Below are positions 1-45,400 of a stretch of DNA of 64,000 nucleotides, piece after piece (the first letter of the stretch is position 1; the number at the start of each line of letters is the position of its first letter). Where the stretch lies: the NCBI GenBank assembly GCA_011009095.1, contig VTPC01008692.1:153816-217815 (forward strand), given 5' to 3'. Source of the stretch: Ignelater luminosus. Lineage: Eukaryota > Arthropoda > Insecta > Coleoptera > Elateridae. Position numbers and translations under genes: made by a program. The notes under the pieces were generated by a model. It saw only the letters and a list, made by a program, of their open reading frames with translations. It did no database searches and was not told the origin of the DNA.

Positions 1-213
1 GGGTCCCTTGTTGGTTGATTTAGCTTTAAATCGTATAGACTTTGGACAAGAATGCTTGGTAATCAAATATATTTTTGTCACTAATTTATTATCTCTAAAA
101 CTGGATAAAGCCTCTGTGAAAGTTTTTTTAATCTGCAGCTTGTTGTTTCTTTACCTGCTAGCCGAAAAATGTAGCCTAACCGAAGGTGCTCTATCAGAGT
201 TCTGTATGAACTC

Positions 214-265
214 TAGCATTACTATCATGGCCATACAGGCCTGTATGGCCGTGATAGTAATGCTA
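214..265. repeat. 52-bp near-perfect palindrome
   Basis: Arms of 26 bases meet at caggcctg (centre 239/240) with a single mismatched pair, and both ends finish in TA. The unit may be a minimal TA-flanked MITE or a cruciform-forming site. No gene is seen in 1-925. Confidence 0.85.
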
Positions 266-750
266 ACAAGATGGCGTCGTCTGTGTAAATCACAAGCTTG
301 GCTTCGAACCTTAAAGATTCTCGTCTGAATTCTGAAGAACTTGGAAGAAGACAACTTGGGGACAATTCTACGATTTTTTTCTTTGTTTCTTGCGTCTTTG
401 AAAAAAGTTCTTCATGTCAAACATTCTAAATGGCTTTTGATACTTACAGATGTAAGCCAATACGATCTTATCTTAACCTCAGTCAAAAGTGTGAACCATG
501 TGTGCTTCTGCAGGAAAGACTTCTAGCTTTCGTACAACTGTAATAATGTCCACACATCTACAAGAAATCGTAATAGTCTTTTTGAGAAAAGTCTTTAAAT
601 GTTCTGTCGTTTATGTTTACTAGACTCGGCTCTTTCTTAACTTTAACAGCCTTGATAAGGCTTTGGATTTCTGATAATTTAAAATTTCTTTTATCATCGG
701 ACAGTAAACAAAGAAAAAGAGTGCAGGGTTAAATATTTGAATTATTGCAG

Positions 751-771
751 CGAGCCCTATGTTGGGCGCCA
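751..771 (-). mobile_element. LTR-element primer binding site relic (tRNA-Lys type)
   Basis: The minus strand reads TGGCGCCCAACATAGGGC, complementary to the 3' end of tRNA-Lys(CTT) with two changes. Such a site marks the border of an LTR and the internal part of a Ty3/gypsy-like element. Adjoining sequence is too decayed to show LTRs or polyprotein. Confidence 0.55.
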
Positions 772-925
772 TTTTATATCATATAGCTTAATACAGTTTT
801 ATTGATTTATAGTTATATTCCTTTTTGTGCGTCTTCAAAACATCATAACAGAGAAATTTTGACTAGACTGTAGAATATCCATCTACCTCCTCTTGCATGT
901 TTTAAAGAGCACTGATTAAAACATA

Positions 926-1398
926 CAGTGTGTCCCCCGATTGACTTCACTATAGCTATAATTGATCAAAAATTTTTGAATCTCGTTTTCATGTTTTGGG
1001 ATACCGCCCTGCTTGGTCTGAAAAGAATTTCAAGCACATTTCTAGTTTTTAAAATCCAAAACGGTCATGACAATTGAGAAAAAACCATTTTATGTTGAAG
1101 CAAAGTGCCATTTTGATTAATAATACGGCAAAATGTTATAAAGAAAAGTTGTTCAGAATATGAAATTATGACTATATGCAAAATTTCACAAATATCGGAT
1201 CACTTTGACTAAATCAGTATTTGATTTGTATTCTTGCATTGTAACTACAGAAAAGAAAATATTCTGTATAAGTTGTAAAAAAAATTATTGTAGGTTTCTA
1301 ATAAAGTATTGTATTCAAAAAAAAAGAAAATACCTAACAATTACTCAAAAATTTTGGATCAAATATACCTATAGTGAAGTCAATCCGGGGACACCCTG
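926..1398. mobile_element. TA-flanked MITE with about 50-bp inverted ends
   Basis: The left end cagtgtgtcccccgattgac pairs with a right end that reads, inverted, cagggtgtccccggattgac, and the similarity continues inward through the ttcactata segment. TA dinucleotides flank both ends (924-925, 1399-1400), as for Tc1/mariner relatives. It has no coding capacity. Confidence 0.75.
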
Positions 1399-2342
1399 TA
1401 TGCAACAGAATAAGAGAAATCGTTATAAGAGATTAATTCTGCCACTTGAAACAGTTCGCTGTTTTAATAATATTAATGTTTTTTATTATTTTTTATGTTC
1501 TAAACCAAATACTATGAAGCTTGAAGAAATCTTCGAATCCTAATCAAAATTTCTAAACTGTTTTGCTACTTATTATTCGAGCATGATATTTTTAGTTGCG
1601 AAGTCATTATAGTTCTGAAGTTTAATTTTGGTCACTAAACTTAAATGTTTTCTTTTGTACCCCTTTAGTAATTTCATTAGTTCCGGGGCGTCTATGAATA
1701 ATAATTCAAAGTAAATACAGGACGGACTTTTCTGTATGCGCTTTTCCTATAGGGGGAGTTTTGTGTTTACAAGAAGAAATTTTCTGTCAAAAGTCAAAAT
1801 GAGAAGTTTTAGAGGTATTGTACTTTATAATACCGTTGAAAACGTTGGTATGAACTTAACTAAATAATAAAAAGATAAGGATAAATTAATATGGTAAAAT
1901 GTATGGGCGTTTGAAAGTTATCTAGTTAGCACTGGTTGTTTTTTCAATTGGTATTAGTGTAATAATCTTTTTTTAATTTGTTGTAAATGTGTTTTGTATT
2001 AGTTAAATAACGATCATTCATTTTTTAAATAGGGTATTGTAATTTTTATTACCCAACTTGAATATTTAGATGAATCTGTGGGTGTTTTAAATGAATATTG
2101 TAGGTGTTGGTTGTACAATATTCTCGGACTACAAGCTGACGAAGAATGCATTTCTACGAAGTACAATAATATCTGTTGAAATTTTTGATGAATGTTCGTT
2201 CCTTTTGGTTGTTTGAATAAGTAATTGAAAATTTACATTTTTCTCATTTCAACATGAGATTTTTCTAAACGTGGCAATTAATAAAAATACTTTTTAATAT
2301 TCAATTATTCATCAAACTAAATATGTAATACTTAAATTTCAG

Positions 2343-34885
<32,543 letters not shown>

Positions 34886-37831
34886 AAAAAAGATAAAAAC
34901 TTTTTTTATTATTACAAATATTATTATTACTATTGCCGTTTAATTCTGTTTTTTTTTGAAGACTTAAAAGTTTCTATTAAATGTACAAAGTGACAAAGAG
35001 TGATTGTGGTGTCAATGATTTGTTTTTTTAATTAAAAGAAAATTAAATAAACATACATTCTTATTGATTTTTAAAATATTTTAAAAATGTGTGTAAAAAA
35101 CTCTTATTACACTATTCAACGAGGCAGCTGTTCTTTATATTTGGTTATTAATAGAAATGGCAGCTTTTTCAAATATCTTCTTTTTATTTATTGATTTATT
35201 TTTATTATTAGACCGAAAAATGTTAATATTTTGGTATTTCATGTACTATATGACTAAATAGTAAAGGTTTTCAGATTTTAATAAATTTCTGTTTATTATA
35301 AAATGTTGTGATATATAGTAAAAGGGAATTTTTATTTATAAATTGTAGCCTTTTCGGCTGTGAGTTATTCAATTAAAACCAAAACATTTAACATTTCTGG
35401 TTTTGAGTTAATCATGTTTTAATCTAAGCAATTTTTTGCAATTTATTTATGCGCAGTATATTTTAAATTTTTACTTTTTTGTATATGTTATTAGAAGATA
35501 TTTAATAACGATTTTTATAGAAATTCATTATTTAATGGTTATCAGCTGATTGATCTGTTAGATTGTCAAAAATAAGTCTTCCAAAATTAGGAAATATTTA
35601 GTAGCAAGTTATTTAGTGGATTTCTTTTAAATTTAAAATCGGATGTAAATAAAATTAAATTTTTAATTTGGAAATTTTCTAAAATCTTGAAACCTTTACT
35701 CAACACTATTAAGTGATAGAGAGTTTATCATAATGTTGTTTGTATGTTTGTGACTGAAGATATTACAGTTTGTAGAAGTAATGTTTTAAGAGTAATAAAA
35801 ACTCATCAGAACTCTTTAACTCAACCTGATGATATCATTGGCTTATTAGCAGAAAATTATATAAATTCCAATACCATGTCTTTTATACAAGAAAAGTCCA
35901 TATCTCTTGAGTGATAAACATATAAGCAAATTTAAAATTATTTATTACTTCACAAAATAGCATCACTATGTCCGTTTTTTTTAATTTACTTGTCCTATAT
36001 TAACGTTTATTAAAGTTACTATATTAAATAAGCAACTGTTAATCATAAATAATAACAGGGCAAACTGTTTATATGAAAAACATGGCTTTATTTGTAAATA
36101 CTTTTTTATACAACAGTGAAAATGAGATTTTTATATGTGATTTGAAGATATACAATAATAGACGTAAAAAACAAACCAATTTTAATATTTATACATTAAT
36201 TATTTTTAATCTTTATAGCTGTTATAAGTGCATTTTATTATTATAATTATTTTTTAATAACTATTTGTTTATATTATTTTTTATGTAATAGCTCATATTT
36301 AAACACTAACTTTTTCTATACATTTTATACATATTTTCTTGCTGTTATAAATATGACAAAAATGCAGTCTGCAAGTACTTTATGAATACAGTAAATAGAT
36401 AAAAAGATTCTTAAAGTTAATCAACCCTAAACAAGTATTTTTGTTATATTTATAATCAAAAATTCGGTCTACTTATAATAAGGTAATTATTATTTTGTAC
36501 AAAACATCGTCTGCCATATAACGAACATATATTTATTATTTTTTTTCTTCATTTATTTCTAATGCAATCATTTTATTACCAGACGATTTATAACACATAA
36601 GGGAGAACACCAAAACTTTGTTGAACATAAGAAAATTATTTACGTTGATTTTATATGATGAAAAGTAATAAAACTCAGTATAATCAAACCATTATAAACT
36701 TCTTAAATTATATACTTTTTTACATATCAGTGTTAAAGTTTGAAAAGATGTGTTTTTTCTTCTAAATCCTGTGTAAAAAGAATTAAATAAAAACAAAGAA
36801 TAATTTCTTGTGACTTGTTTATGCAAGTCTGGTTAATTAGATGATAAAAGAAAAAAATTGCTGTACTAAACTGTCCGTAGATCTGGTTTAGATCTAATAT
36901 CTTGAAGACTGTTGTCATTACACTTATTCTAAATATGTGTTTGTTTTATTCAAAAATAGCAATAATTGTATGTGTTTACAAAGCATTTTTAGAGTCGTAC
37001 AGTTTATAGAAATAAAATGTACTTAATTTTAATGCTCAAGAGTGTAATCCTAAATGTATATCTTTTTTTTTTGACTAATATTTACTTTTAAATTAATGTG
37101 TAGGTAATTATGGACTGAAATTTTAAAATATTTTTTTTATATATATAAATATTTATTATGTGAATAATATTTTGTTTTCAATGATACAATTTTAAACATT
37201 CCATTAGATAATATAGTTAGGATATTAATGTGAATTCGAAATGACGAACATTTTTCGTGTTTTCTGCTATTCAATTATTATTATTATTATTATTATTGTC
37301 ATTGATTTTGTTTTATATGAGTTTTTTTACTTTTAAAATGACCTTTTTTACTTGCCTGCCTATATTAATCGAGCCTAAACATTGTGTGAATTTGTCTCAA
37401 AAAACGAAACAGTTTTGTATTTTAAGTAAATTTAAATATTGTAACGTACAAGAATGATGCTTAATTGTATGTATTTAAATTTATTTAAAATTATATGCAA
37501 GATTTTTAAAATTCAGTACATGCATAATGTCAGTGTAAAGTTGTAATATATTTGTAAAGAAAAGTATTATTCATTATAAAATAATAGCTTAATACATAAA
37601 TTCCTTTTTCTTTTAATTATTTCCCCTATATATTTCAAAGGAGTAGTAAGTATTAGTGATCAACAGCCTTCATTTACACTTAATTAAAGACACATTTCAA
37701 CGTAATTTAAAAAGTAATGCTAATAAAAAAAACCGCAGGCCATGGAATCTTTAACAAATCATGTCATAGCCTTTGCAGGTTGCCTAATCACATTTTATAT
37801 TAATTTCTGAAATTATTAGATGATGATTAAA
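34886..37831 (+). other. Eph 3' UTR and downstream AT-rich DNA
   Basis: No gene is seen. The stretch is very AT-rich with several AATAAA hexamers (first at 35046-35051) that could end the Eph mRNA. A TTA microsatellite lies at 37274-37298. The UTR end cannot be placed from sequence alone. Confidence 0.4.
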
Positions 37832-38124
37832 CAAGGAGCAGCAGAGATTAGTTGATACCTCCTAGTGACATAATTGCATCAGTGGTGTGATGTTACTAAG
37901 GTATGTGTGCATGTAAGGTGTACACAAGTAAATGACATCTAGATCTGTTGAACCACTGATAAACAAATTGTTTCGCATAAACAATGTCACTAAGTTACAA
38001 GAATTGCATGTGTACGATTGTACAGCCAAGTGGTATCGATATAAGCACAACATGTTTATATGCACCTGCAGTCGGGTATACGGACAACTTTACTGCACCA
38101 TCAACTAATTGATACCACTCCTTG
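37832..38124. mobile_element. hAT-like MITE copy B, 293 bp
   Basis: Ends caaggagcagcagagattag and, inverted, caaggagtggtatcaattag. The interior shares gcagtcgggtatacggacaa with the reverse complement of copy A. Flanks show an imperfect duplication around atgatta. Confidence 0.78.
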
Positions 38125-41100
38125 ATGATTACTATAATTCTGTATAAGAGTTACAAAAATGGAGAATACCTTCAATTATTTTGGTTACTTATTTTGAAAA
38201 CTGTCTGCTAACAAAAATAAATTGAAAGTGCTCTCTGTCTTTGTTGTGCTTATGTAGTTATATTACTGTTGCTGTCCAACCACAGAAATTATCCATGTTC
38301 CATAAAATTTTAGGCAATAATTTGTCTGTTACATTCAGCATTTCTACAAGCCCAAAATCATATTATTTGCTTACTTATGTATTTTGTAACCTTTCCCAGT
38401 TTTTTTGGGAAATATTGAAAGACTGTAAGAGCAGCATTTTGCAGTGTAAGAAATATCTTATTGTATAATTATGTTCTACATATAGATGTTAAAACACCCA
38501 GTGTTTGCGAAATTATGAAGGATGCCAGGGCTTTTACTGGGAGTCAAATGGGTATTAAGTCTTTTTTTATGTATTTGAGTGATCAGGTTAACCCAGTTCA
38601 GTTCATAAATGTCTCAAATATCCAAGATGAAAAACAACTAAAAAACATGGCGTATTGATGAAAGTGGGGTAAGGAGACAAAATCCATATGACAAAAGATT
38701 ATAGGGTAAATTTGAAAAAACTCATATAATTGATGGCATCTAAGGAAAATACCCCTCAGGTGTCATTAATCATGGCACCCATTCAGAAATATTGCTATTT
38801 TGACGGGTTGAAAACACAAACTGGTTGTTAACCTCCTGGCACCCATTGTGTTAAAACCCACTTCAGAATCTTAACCCAAAATCAGTTTTAACAACACTTC
38901 TTTTACTTCTACATAATAAAAGAGGACTCCACTGATAATCAGTCTTAAATACTTGGCTGAGGATGTGCAAGATTACAACCTTTTCGCAGTTTTAAATGCA
39001 CAATAACACTAAAAACTGAAAATCAAAATAAAATCTGAAAATCTTCCATAATTTAAAAATCACAGGCAAAACACTATTATTGACTGTTTCACATACAACA
39101 TTTCGTAAAAACTCATTTATGAATTAAACTCTTATTTGATTTCACTATTTTAATTTAATTTACAATAATAATTTAGTTTACAATTAGCTGTTATCTGTCT
39201 TCCTCCTTGCTCAATATATTTAAAAATTCTTTACCAGAGACAGGGTTAATAATTTCTACAAATTTGTCTGTAATAACATTACTGTAGATCTTATGTGCTG
39301 AGTTTTTCAGATAGGGCCAGAAAAAGGAATCACAAAAAGCTGTATCCTAATCTTCTAAACCAGCATTTCAATCGGAACCTTCTGCTCAATGGTGTAAAAA
39401 GAAGACTGAACTTAAGGAACAACAAGATGTAAAATGTAGACAGAACAGTAGTCCCCATACCTTTTTCTACAGAGTTGTAACTATGAGTGTTGTCACAATT
39501 CTCATGTTTTAAGTTGAGAACCATCTGCATTAATAGCAGAACAAAGAAAGTAATCCTAATTGACTAATCATTGTAGTTTTTTCTACAATGCAAATAATGA
39601 AATCACCTTTGACTATACAAGCTAGCCTGAGTTCAGTTGTTTCTCAAAACATCAATTTCAGTTATTACCCTTTTTACTAGAAGTCATCAAAATTTACAAT
39701 TAGTAAAGTAGACTAGAAATTATACTGTGTCCATATATCTCAATGAAACTAAAGGTTCTGAAATATTAACTTACAAATATAAAATGCCCTATTACTTCAT
39801 GTGTGTATTAATATAAAAATGTAACACAGAGTGGGTGTTTTCTTTAATTCATTAGTTCCTTTCACAAAAATATCTTTGTACAATGCAAGTAGCTTTTACT
39901 GCAATGAAGCTTCTAAGTTCATTTTTTTAAGAAGTTTAGGTCATTTTATTGTATTTTTAGTCATTGTATAGATCATTTTTAAGACATTTATAAGTCATTA
40001 AAATCCCGGTCTTGGTTATAAGCTTTATCATTTCATGTCTAATAAAAAATAAAATAATTTTGATAGCGTATTTAAATATTTTCTATACTGTAAATAAACA
40101 TATAAAGGTTTCTCATAATGCATATGTGTTATTCTAAAATAAAAAACTTTTGGTGGCGTCTAACATCAATAATAGTTATAGGGCCTCCTAGGTCCAACTT
40201 ATGTATGTAAAGTTAACACAAGGACTTAAAGGTTAAATGAATCATTTGTACCAAATTCTTGGAATTATTTATTTTTCCATGACTACTTACCTTTTCATAT
40301 GATGCTTATTTCTTCCTTTTGTTTTCAGAATTAACTGTTTTCTTACTATTTGTACTTTGTTGTGGCATTTATTAGTTATCTCATACATTTGAGATATTTT
40401 AAAGAAATGTAAAAGTATTGATCGCCTCAATTTAAATCTGCATGTTCTAGTCTATTTGAGGTTTTTGACTTCCACCAATTACCCATTTGTGTTGTTCACA
40501 CCAACAGCTATGCTGGCGGGCTAATATGTGTACATTTATTTTACATGTGTAGTAGTAAGTGATGGCTTTGGTAGGAGTTATTTTTGAATTTATTGCTTAA
40601 AACCATCCAGCACTAGTAATCACTTATGCGAAAAGTAAATAATGATAGATTTTAGCTAATCAGTAAGCAGTTAACTATTTAACTTCTTTTTGTTAGTGTG
40701 GATATGATGTACATTTATTTATTTATAATCAGTAAGATGTCCATTACTAACTTTTAATAATTTGAGAAATAAGTTATTTTTACTAACTTTAATTTTTCAA
40801 CTGATTATGATTATGAATAAAATAGTATACATACCTCAGCAGAAAGTTTCATCAAAGACTCATTGCTTTGTGTGTCTAATGAAACATTTTTCACCTTAAT
40901 GTGTAATACTATTTTGAGAGGTTCTTTAACTACATGAATTTCGCACTTTATTAGACAATAGCTGTTAATCTTTAAAGATACAACTTTTTATTAATCTTCT
41001 AAAATTTGTGAAAAGAAAGAAATTGTAAAACTAAAATCAAGAATCATAAGTTTATTTATATTCAAAAACATGTCCAGGAAAATATACTACACAAGAAAAT

Positions 41101-41586
41101 GGAAAAGTTCTTTATTGATTTGTTATAAAACTTTAGTTTTTATAAAATTTCTTGCTTGCCCCAAAACTTTCAATAATGGCATCTATCTGCAATATGGCAG
41201 ATCTGCCATATAGTTGACTAACAATATTTTATAGCATTTTTTGATTTGTCATGCTAAGGCAGCTTGTGTGCGTACTTATGTGTTGCTTTTTAGAAACATG
41301 TATTGCAGAATGACAGAAATATTCTCAGTTTGCACTATGACTGAAGAATTCAATTTTGCGAAGAAAAAATTCAAAACAATCTAGAGTTAGTTAGGGGGTT
41401 GCCATTTAAGACTTCAAAGTTGCGATGGCGGGGGGTTGGGGGGTGGCGCCGTAATTTGGGGTCACTTTGGTTCTCCCTGCATACTATCAAAACAATTTTG
41501 AGCATTCTTTGATATCTCTTATTAAAAAAATATGGCCATTTGAAACGTTTCAAAATGCCACCCTGTACATAGGGCACTATGAAGTA
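38125..41586. other. Intergenic DNA between Eph and the tetraspan gene
   Basis: No supported gene. A 65-codon open frame at 38461-38658 has no motif I know. A perfect 20-bp palindrome (atatggcagatctgccatat) sits at 41192-41211. A GC-richer patch at about 41390-41580 may be a decayed repeat ending in ccaccctgta. Confidence 0.4.
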
Positions 41587-42075
41587 CAGTAACACCCCGA
41601 AGTTACGCAAGTACGCGATAGGTGGGACCGAGCGATAACCGCCTAATCGAATTCGCGTAAATGGGGGTACAATTTTGCATATAAATACATACAAACTATG
41701 TTTAATTGGGACCGGAGACTAAAGAAAACAATAATTTAGAAGAAAAATGTATAATAAAATCTTAGATAATACAACAAATTATATTATTATGAATTGCAAA
41801 AACATAAAACCGAACTTATTTTGACATAGAAGGCTTCATAAAATCTAACAAAGTCATCTGACAAATCAAAGATTTTTTTCTTCTCACGCAAAATTTCCTC
41901 GTTGGAGTCTATGTTTTCCAAAATTTGTAACCCTTTTTCAATTGAACTGAGGCCTTCTGTCAACAAAAGACGAATAAACGAGAAGATTTAAAAACCGCGT
42001 AAATTCGAATTCGCGTAAATTGGGGTATTAGGTATTACCATTGAGTAAAAATCCTTTACTCAATGGTATTACTGT
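41587..42075. mobile_element. pogo/Tigger-like non-autonomous element (tentative)
   Basis: It starts cagtaacaccccgaagttac and ends with ggtattactg, giving short inverted ends next to TA. Internal copies of cgcgtaaattcgaattcgcg lie near the right end. A 14-bp hairpin (taccattgagtaaa and its complement) lies at about 42036-42068. Ends of the cagtaataccc type are usual for pogo/Tigger relatives. Confidence 0.5.
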
Positions 42076-42475
42076 ATACGAGAATTGTAAAACGTTAGCT
42101 TTGTTAGCATCGTTGGCCAGGTCGCTGATGTGCCGCTTGGCCGCTACCAATGTTGTGAAATTCTATGTGACATCACTGTTTGATTACAACAGTGTGATCT
42201 GGGTTGCCTATCTACTGAGATTACCTTCTTGCTTTAGGTTGGCAGGGTTGGCAGCAAGTGACACACCTCTTATTTATTTACATTTTATTCGTAATTAAAA
42301 AGACGTTGTATGTGTCATCCTAGTAAACCAACCTAAATAAATATATTTTTAGAAATAAATGTTTGAATAAATAAAACCTGTGTATTTGTTGAAGGTAAAA
42401 TTAATATTTCTATAATAAGTTCATTGAACGATAATTTAATTGTAATACATAATAATAAAAATTTTAGTTCACAAA

Positions 42476-45400
42476 ATGCATTTTGAAAAGAAAGCACCTA
42501 GTGCTGGCACACCCTCAGTATATTCACATGTTACTACCAGAAGTAGTGCAAATTTAAGAAGCAGCAGAAGTCGAAGCCTTAAATCGTTGAAAGTACCATG
42601 GTATAAAAAGCCTCTTGTTCAAGATGTATTTTTTATGGATGTACAGCGTTTTGCTTTAGTTATAGGATTCTTCTCTTTGGTAAATTATTGATATTAATGT
42701 AAATAGAGTCAGAGATGTTATAATGTCCCTTGTTGTAGTGTGTTTCCATATTTACAATTATCACTGCTTTTTTTGATATTTACTGCTACTCGATGGCTGC
42801 ACCAGGTTCTACACATTATGGATTTTATTTAATATCATATCAATTTGTTTATGTTGGAAGTAGACATGGTAAGTCCTGGATTATAATAAAATAAATAAAG
42901 ATATTAAAGATTGTAATTTTAGTTCGAAACGCATTGGTGATGTTTGCCATATTTTCAATATTGGGAGCTATGGCAGTATTTGTAACGAGTATTATTTTGA
43001 TAGTTGCATTGAGAAAGGTATGATTTAGCAATTTAGGTTAACATGGTTTAATGTTTGTTTAAATTTGTATTTCGTAGGAATATGAAAAGAAAATAGTGCC
43101 TTGGTTGATTGCATTTGGTGTTTTTACGTTATTTCGTACGTTGGCATATCTCTTCTTTTCTATAGTAAATGATATGATATTTGCTTATAACATCTTGATG
43201 TGCCTTATTTGGACAATAGTCATTGTTATAAGTGTCTATGGTTGGATTGTTGTTTATTCTTTGTATATTGAATTGAGTGACCTTACTCGATTGGAAGATT
43301 TGGCACATTTAAGGGTAAGTATAGTTGTTTAGGTTTTTCTTTTTTTTATTATATACCAACTGTAACAAAAGCCATATTACCAGCGAGATAGTATGTTGCT
43401 AATGGCTTTCTTATAGTTGATAAGCTAGGGTCTAATTAACAAAACTGTGCGATAACAAGTAAATGTAGCAGAGAATATGCTCTGTATGTTAATTTTAAAT
43501 TAATGAATGTTGATAATTCTTACATTGTTTTGAAACATGTAAGTCACTAAAATTATATTTAAGATTGCAACTAGAAAGCATAATATCAAAAAAATTAAAA
43601 ATATAAAAATTTACCTGATTGCCAGTGCTTGCCATTGGTGTAATGTCAAAATGACATTAATCTTGGCTCATTTGTTTTTTTTTGTTTCTGTGATTTTTAA
43701 CAAAAGGGTTATGTTTGTGTGTCAGATTCTTGTTTAATTGTTTCAAATTCTTTTCAAAAATTGTTGCTTTGCATTAGTAACAAACGTAACAAAGTAATGT
43801 TTTATTTCTTAAAGACATTTTCAAAGTAGCTTCAAATTTCAAGCATTAAATCATTAATTTTCAATTTCAAAAATAAATGAAATGTAGTGTCCAAAGTGTC
43901 ACCAACACTATAAACAAATTATTTAAAGGTACTAGGTAATTCAAGGAAAATATGAAATTTTCCTATTTTGGAATAAATTGTTTTTATAATTTTATGAATA
44001 ATTATTGGTAGTTTCAAATAATGTAGTGGTGATAGTTGTAGAACCTTTACAATTTCTGACACACGACTACCTACCTTTCAACTTCTTTCTTGTCTTTTGA
44101 TCTAATTAACTATGAATTGCTGCGTTTGGCAATTAAATTCATGAGCTCTTTTACATCTACATTTACCATTTTCTAAATACTTTTGGAGCGACCTGCTTTG
44201 ATCTTTACATATAAAGTGAGGTTAGAGAGATATATGGGGGAGTCTAAACCCATTAGTGGAAGCGAGAATCACTCACTGCTTGCAACATAAGCAAGTGCTT
44301 GCTGTGCACCCACTTTGTTTTTAATATGTATTAATGTATCTGTTTCTAAGGCAGCATGTTTTTATTTCAATCATTCTATTTTGTTTCCACTACAGGTGAC
44401 TTTAATGTATCCTTTCCAACCAATGCAATTCCCTATGCACTTAGTGGGTTTGAACTCCTCTGTATAGAGAACATGCATGTTATGTACCCTGGTAGTACAA
44501 AAAAACTGTTTCTTATTAATTACAAACCACGTTTTTGCATTCTTTATTAATTTTTAGCTTATTTTAATTATAAATACAATTAAAACATGAAAAATATGGT
44601 TTGTAATTGATAAGAAAGAGACAGATAGATACAAGGTGTACACCATCTATTTAAAAAAAAAGTAAGTTTGTGTAATTAAATTAAAAATTTTAGTCCCAGT
44701 CTACTTCAGTAAGAGATGATGAAGGAGATGTAAATTCTATTTTTCTCCAAATTTCTTTTCTTTGTCACTTCAAGAAGTATTTCTTTTGCTATCACTCATT
44801 ACTTGTAATTGTAATATGTCATTAAGCTGCTCCATCGCAAAATTGTGAAAAACATAACTGACATAACCTAATGACTGTTTCTAGGTTATAATTTTGTATG
44901 CTTTGTTCTAAAGAGGGTTACAACAATCTATTTTTCTTATCAATTGTAATCCACATTTTTCAACTTTTACTAAGTGAAGCATTGTATTATGGCAATTCTA
45001 AGTTCAGCAATTCATTTCTTGGATAATAATAATTACGTATTTAGTATTGCAATTTATACCACGCTTTCCTTGTATGTGGATGAACTTAAAAAAAAATATT
45101 TGATCCTGCTGATTATTGCGACTATTTCAGTAATTATTAAAAAAATATTATGTGATGGATGTGACTTTTGCCTGACTATCACATTACAGCTGATGATGTA
45201 TGATTTCTGCGAGCCAAGTAATCTTTTCTAACTCGTGTTTTTTTTGTCAAGCGATCCACATAATTATGCAACTAAAATGAGGTACGAGAGTTGAGTTTAT
45301 TTACCCTCCATTACCTTAAAGAAAATTTAATTCATTTGTGATGGGTGTAACCTGGTACATGCCTTCTGAATTTTGATCAATTTTACAAGAAATTATTTTG

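Noticed and set aside
8-328. 106-codon frame at the window start
   Set aside because: It crosses the 52-bp palindrome and has no recognised motif.
38461-38658. 65-codon plus-strand frame
   Set aside because: No motif recognised, and no splice or repeat context; insufficient to call a gene.
44356-44550. Possible extra exon of the tetraspan gene after ctacag at 44396
   Set aside because: It overlaps the foldback MITE, and the direct junction 43314-48491 already gives a good in-phase C-terminus.
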